This document shows, in pieces, positions 61,585-64,000 of a DNA stretch of 64,000 bases (positions within the stretch are counted from its first letter, which is position 1; every line of letters begins with the position of its first letter). Under the pieces are notes generated by a model that saw only the letters and a program-made list of their open reading frames with translations, was not told the origin of the DNA and made no database searches. The stretch spans positions 24,065,614 through 24,129,613 of the forward strand of contig CM025856.1 in the NCBI GenBank assembly GCA_003952965.2, written 5' to 3'. The DNA is from Morella rubra. Its lineage: Eukaryota; Streptophyta; Magnoliopsida; Fagales; Myricaceae. The position numbers were made by a program, and so were the translations under genes.

Positions 61585-62530
61585 CGTTGGATTGAGGTGG
61601 AAATGCCCCTTGGAGCACAGTACAATGATGCAATCAAGACCGAGCTGAATCTTTGGAACCCAAGACTAAAGCATCAAGTCTCGTAAAGCAACTTGTCTTT
61701 ATGGGTTTCACACTGCAACGAGTGTAGCACCTGCCAATATGAGGACTGACAGTTCAGAGCAAGGAAATGAAAAACTGGAAATGGCCCAACAAAGTCGATT
61801 AAAATTCTAGACGCGGATGTTTGTTAATAAAGGTGCTGTCTGGTTTCCTTGACTCATCCAGATAACACTACCCTAATCAATTACGTGGTGATGTCATATT
61901 GTAAAATTTCTTGGAAACAAAACAATGATAATACCCCTGCATTCAGATTTCCTTTGTTTCAAAATATCCTTCAGCAACCGATATTACAAATGAAATTAGA
62001 AAGTACAAAAAGAAAAACGCTTTCATTTGGTACTTCTACTCGGATCTAAAAGAGAGAGAAAAGAAACCCAACGGCCCACCCAACAGAGATTCCTAATCTA
62101 GAAACGCCAACTATTAACCACATTCACTGGACATTATTTCCCAGTGCCTCAATTACACACGTCCCCTTAGATAGGACCAAGAAGAAAAACACAAAAAAGG
62201 CCTTTTTCAGTTTATACCGAACTAGATTCAGTTCACTAGCGGATAAATCATAACCAATAAGGGAACCGCAAACTTTACTGAGAAACGAACAAACAAATTA
62301 TTCAAGAAAGTTTCGAAGAACTAAAATACGGAGAGAACATTTACCACCTTGCAGAGCGAAACAGCAGATAACTAATCCGAAACCTTTCTGTCGTTTCCCC
62401 GAATGGGCACCGGTTCTTGTGAAGGAGGTGAAGGAGGCAAAGGAGAGAAGTCCCAATTGCTGGATTAATGCTGCTTTGCGCATGAAGGTGAAGTTCACGA
62501 CGCGGACGAGGACGTGTTCCAATCGATTTG
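61585..62530 (-). promoter_or_regulatory. Probable 5' leader and promoter region of the MSL gene
   Basis: Upstream of the start codon on the minus strand. A GC-richer block at about 62345-62520 ends in a donor-like CTCTGCAAG/GTGGTAAAT near 62346, which could be a non-coding first exon followed by a leader intron. No other gene is supported here. Confidence 0.4.
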
Positions 62531-63480
62531 CGACGCTTTGGATGTTACATTTAACGTGGACCGAGGAATTTCAGAATTTATGTGGCGAATAGATAATATA
62601 ATCTTTACTTGCGGGGTTGCGTGCTCTTCATGGTTTCCGCATTACCAGCATCTTTCTCAAATGCCACGTGCAGTAGTTGCTAGAAAAGATACGCGGTTCT
62701 GAACTCGTACAGGGTTTTGGATTATCAAATTCAACTAACTTACCGGATTTGGATTATCCACATTCCTTTTTATTTAGAGATATTCTGCGTTATATTCCTT
62801 TCCGGAGGACCATGTGTGTAAAAAATATATTTGTAAATTTGAAGTGGGCTTTCACTAATATATATATATATAGATTTTGGACGGGACGGAGACTGTGAAC
62901 TGAAAAGTAACAATGTAATGCGTCGAGTCGTCGACCAGGTCCAAGTTGTCCCTTTGCAGTGCAAATGGGTGAGCATGAATCAAACGCATGTTTTTTTTAC
63001 CAAAATTTTTTCTCTAAAATTTTAATATTATTATAAAAAAAAAATGATCCTTACTTTTACATTAATTTTTTTATTTTTATTATTTTTTTCTTTCTCTTTT
63101 TACTTTTTCATCTATTCTCTCGTATTTAAAATTTTATTACTTAAACACAATTAAAGTCAAATGTCAACTCTTTAGAACAAAGCTTGGGGAGTAGCGTATG
63201 GTCATCTCACTCTGCAATTGGATAAGGACGAATATAAGAAAATGAATATTTGCGATACTCATTTTCTACCTTTTTCAATTGAGTCCTATTCTCTACCCAT
63301 AAATAAATAAATTTCATTTAATTGCATATTATAAATTTTTAATAAAAATAAATAAATAAATATATTTTTCACTTCATCAACTACAGATGCATTGCACTAT
63401 ATTGTCAAAATAACGATAATGTCCTTGATTTACTTTGTATACAACTTCAAAGTATTGACAATTCATTAAGTATGGGATAT
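62531..63480. other. Intergenic, AT-rich
   Basis: No supported gene. Contains a TA run near 62857-62872 and long AT-rich stretches with TAAATAAATAAAT-like simple sequence near 63300-63360. Confidence 0.6.
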
Positions 63481-64000
63481 TATTGTTATACGAGAAAATG
63501 AAGTAAATAGTTAATAAAATATTATATAATCAAAATATAAATTAAAAATTATCTAAGTTAGTTAGTTTAATAATTAAATACTTTAATATTGAAGAAAATG
63601 AATAAAATAGATTAATTAAAGAGTTATAGACCAAAATATAAATTAAAAAGAAAAAATTTAATAATTAGAAACATAATATTGAAGAAAATGAAGCTATTAG
63701 ATTAATGAAATGTTATAGACCAAAATATAAATTAAAACAATTAATTAGACAATTAGATAATGTAATATTAAAAATGAAGCAAAAATATTAAAAATCGTCT
63801 AAATTAATTAGTTTAACTATTAGATACTCAATATTGAAGAAAATGAAATAGATTAAATGGAAGAGTTATAGACAAAAATATAAAAAAATACTACAATTAT
63901 TTAGTTTATAAATTTAGAGCATAATATTGAAAAAATGAAGCTATTAGATTAATAGAAGAGTTATATATCAAAATAAATAAAAATCGTCCAAATTAATTAG
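63480..64000. repeat. AT-rich tandem array, unit near 90 bp, runs off the window
   Basis: Diverged repeats containing AATATTGAAGAAAATGAA and TTATAGACCAAAATATAAATTA recur at roughly 63585, 63676, 63766, 63829 and 63923. They also share ATCGTCTAAATTAATTAGTTTA and GCTATTAGATTAAT blocks. Most intervals are close to 90 bp. The array continues past the end. Confidence 0.8.

Noticed and set aside
1..64000. CRISPR array, operon or prokaryotic defence system
   Set aside because: No spaced direct repeats of that type; the introns, plant families and transposons show a plant nuclear chromosome.

Overview
This is a 64 kb piece of a plant nuclear chromosome, most likely from a woody eudicot. It is AT-rich, every recognised protein is of a plant type, most genes are split by GT-AG introns, and the gaps hold CACTA, Mutator-like MITE, SINE and LINE-derived insertions. 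Some repeat ends resemble those I associate with Fagales, but the sequence alone does not fix the species. All exon models below were built by hand from reading frame, splice sites and family resemblance; no search was run.

Layout. 1-3190 has no convincing gene. 3191-4162 (-) is an intronless J-domain protein with a cysteine cluster and a C-terminal AT-hook. 4163-11296 is AT-rich intergenic DNA with a MITE-like fold-back, a minute LINE-tail insertion and a perfect 27-bp-stem hairpin. 11297-19416 is one full-length CACTA (En/Spm) transposon with matching 3-bp GTT target duplications; its two minus-strand genes are broken by many small frameshifts. 22538-30569 (+) is a StMADS11-clade (SVP/AGL24) MADS-box gene of 8 coding exons (229 aa) with a 5.6 kb first intron. 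32761-45088 (+) is a ULP2-type SUMO protease (15 or so coding exons, about 952 codons) with an intact catalytic triad but a disturbed reading frame in its second exon. 46312-50157 (+) is an O-fucosyltransferase-family protein (10 exons, 511 aa). 51507-54999 (+) is a 4-coumarate:CoA ligase-like acyl-activating enzyme (5 exons, 550 aa), probably peroxisomal. 56111-61584 (-) is a plastid MscS-like channel of the MSL2/MSL3 type (13 exons, 706 aa) with a SINE in its third intron. 62530-64000 is intergenic and ends in an AT-rich tandem array that runs off the window.

The genes are not an operon and do not form an obvious pathway; this is an ordinary plant gene neighbourhood. I did not find a convincing undescribed system. 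The most unusual points are the evolutionary records in the non-coding DNA: a MITE whose empty site is preserved in the adjacent duplicate just upstream of SVP exon 2, a 13-bp LINE-tail insertion with a 16-bp target duplication, a tandemly duplicated splice donor, a GC-AG intron, and frame changes clustered in one exon of the SUMO protease.
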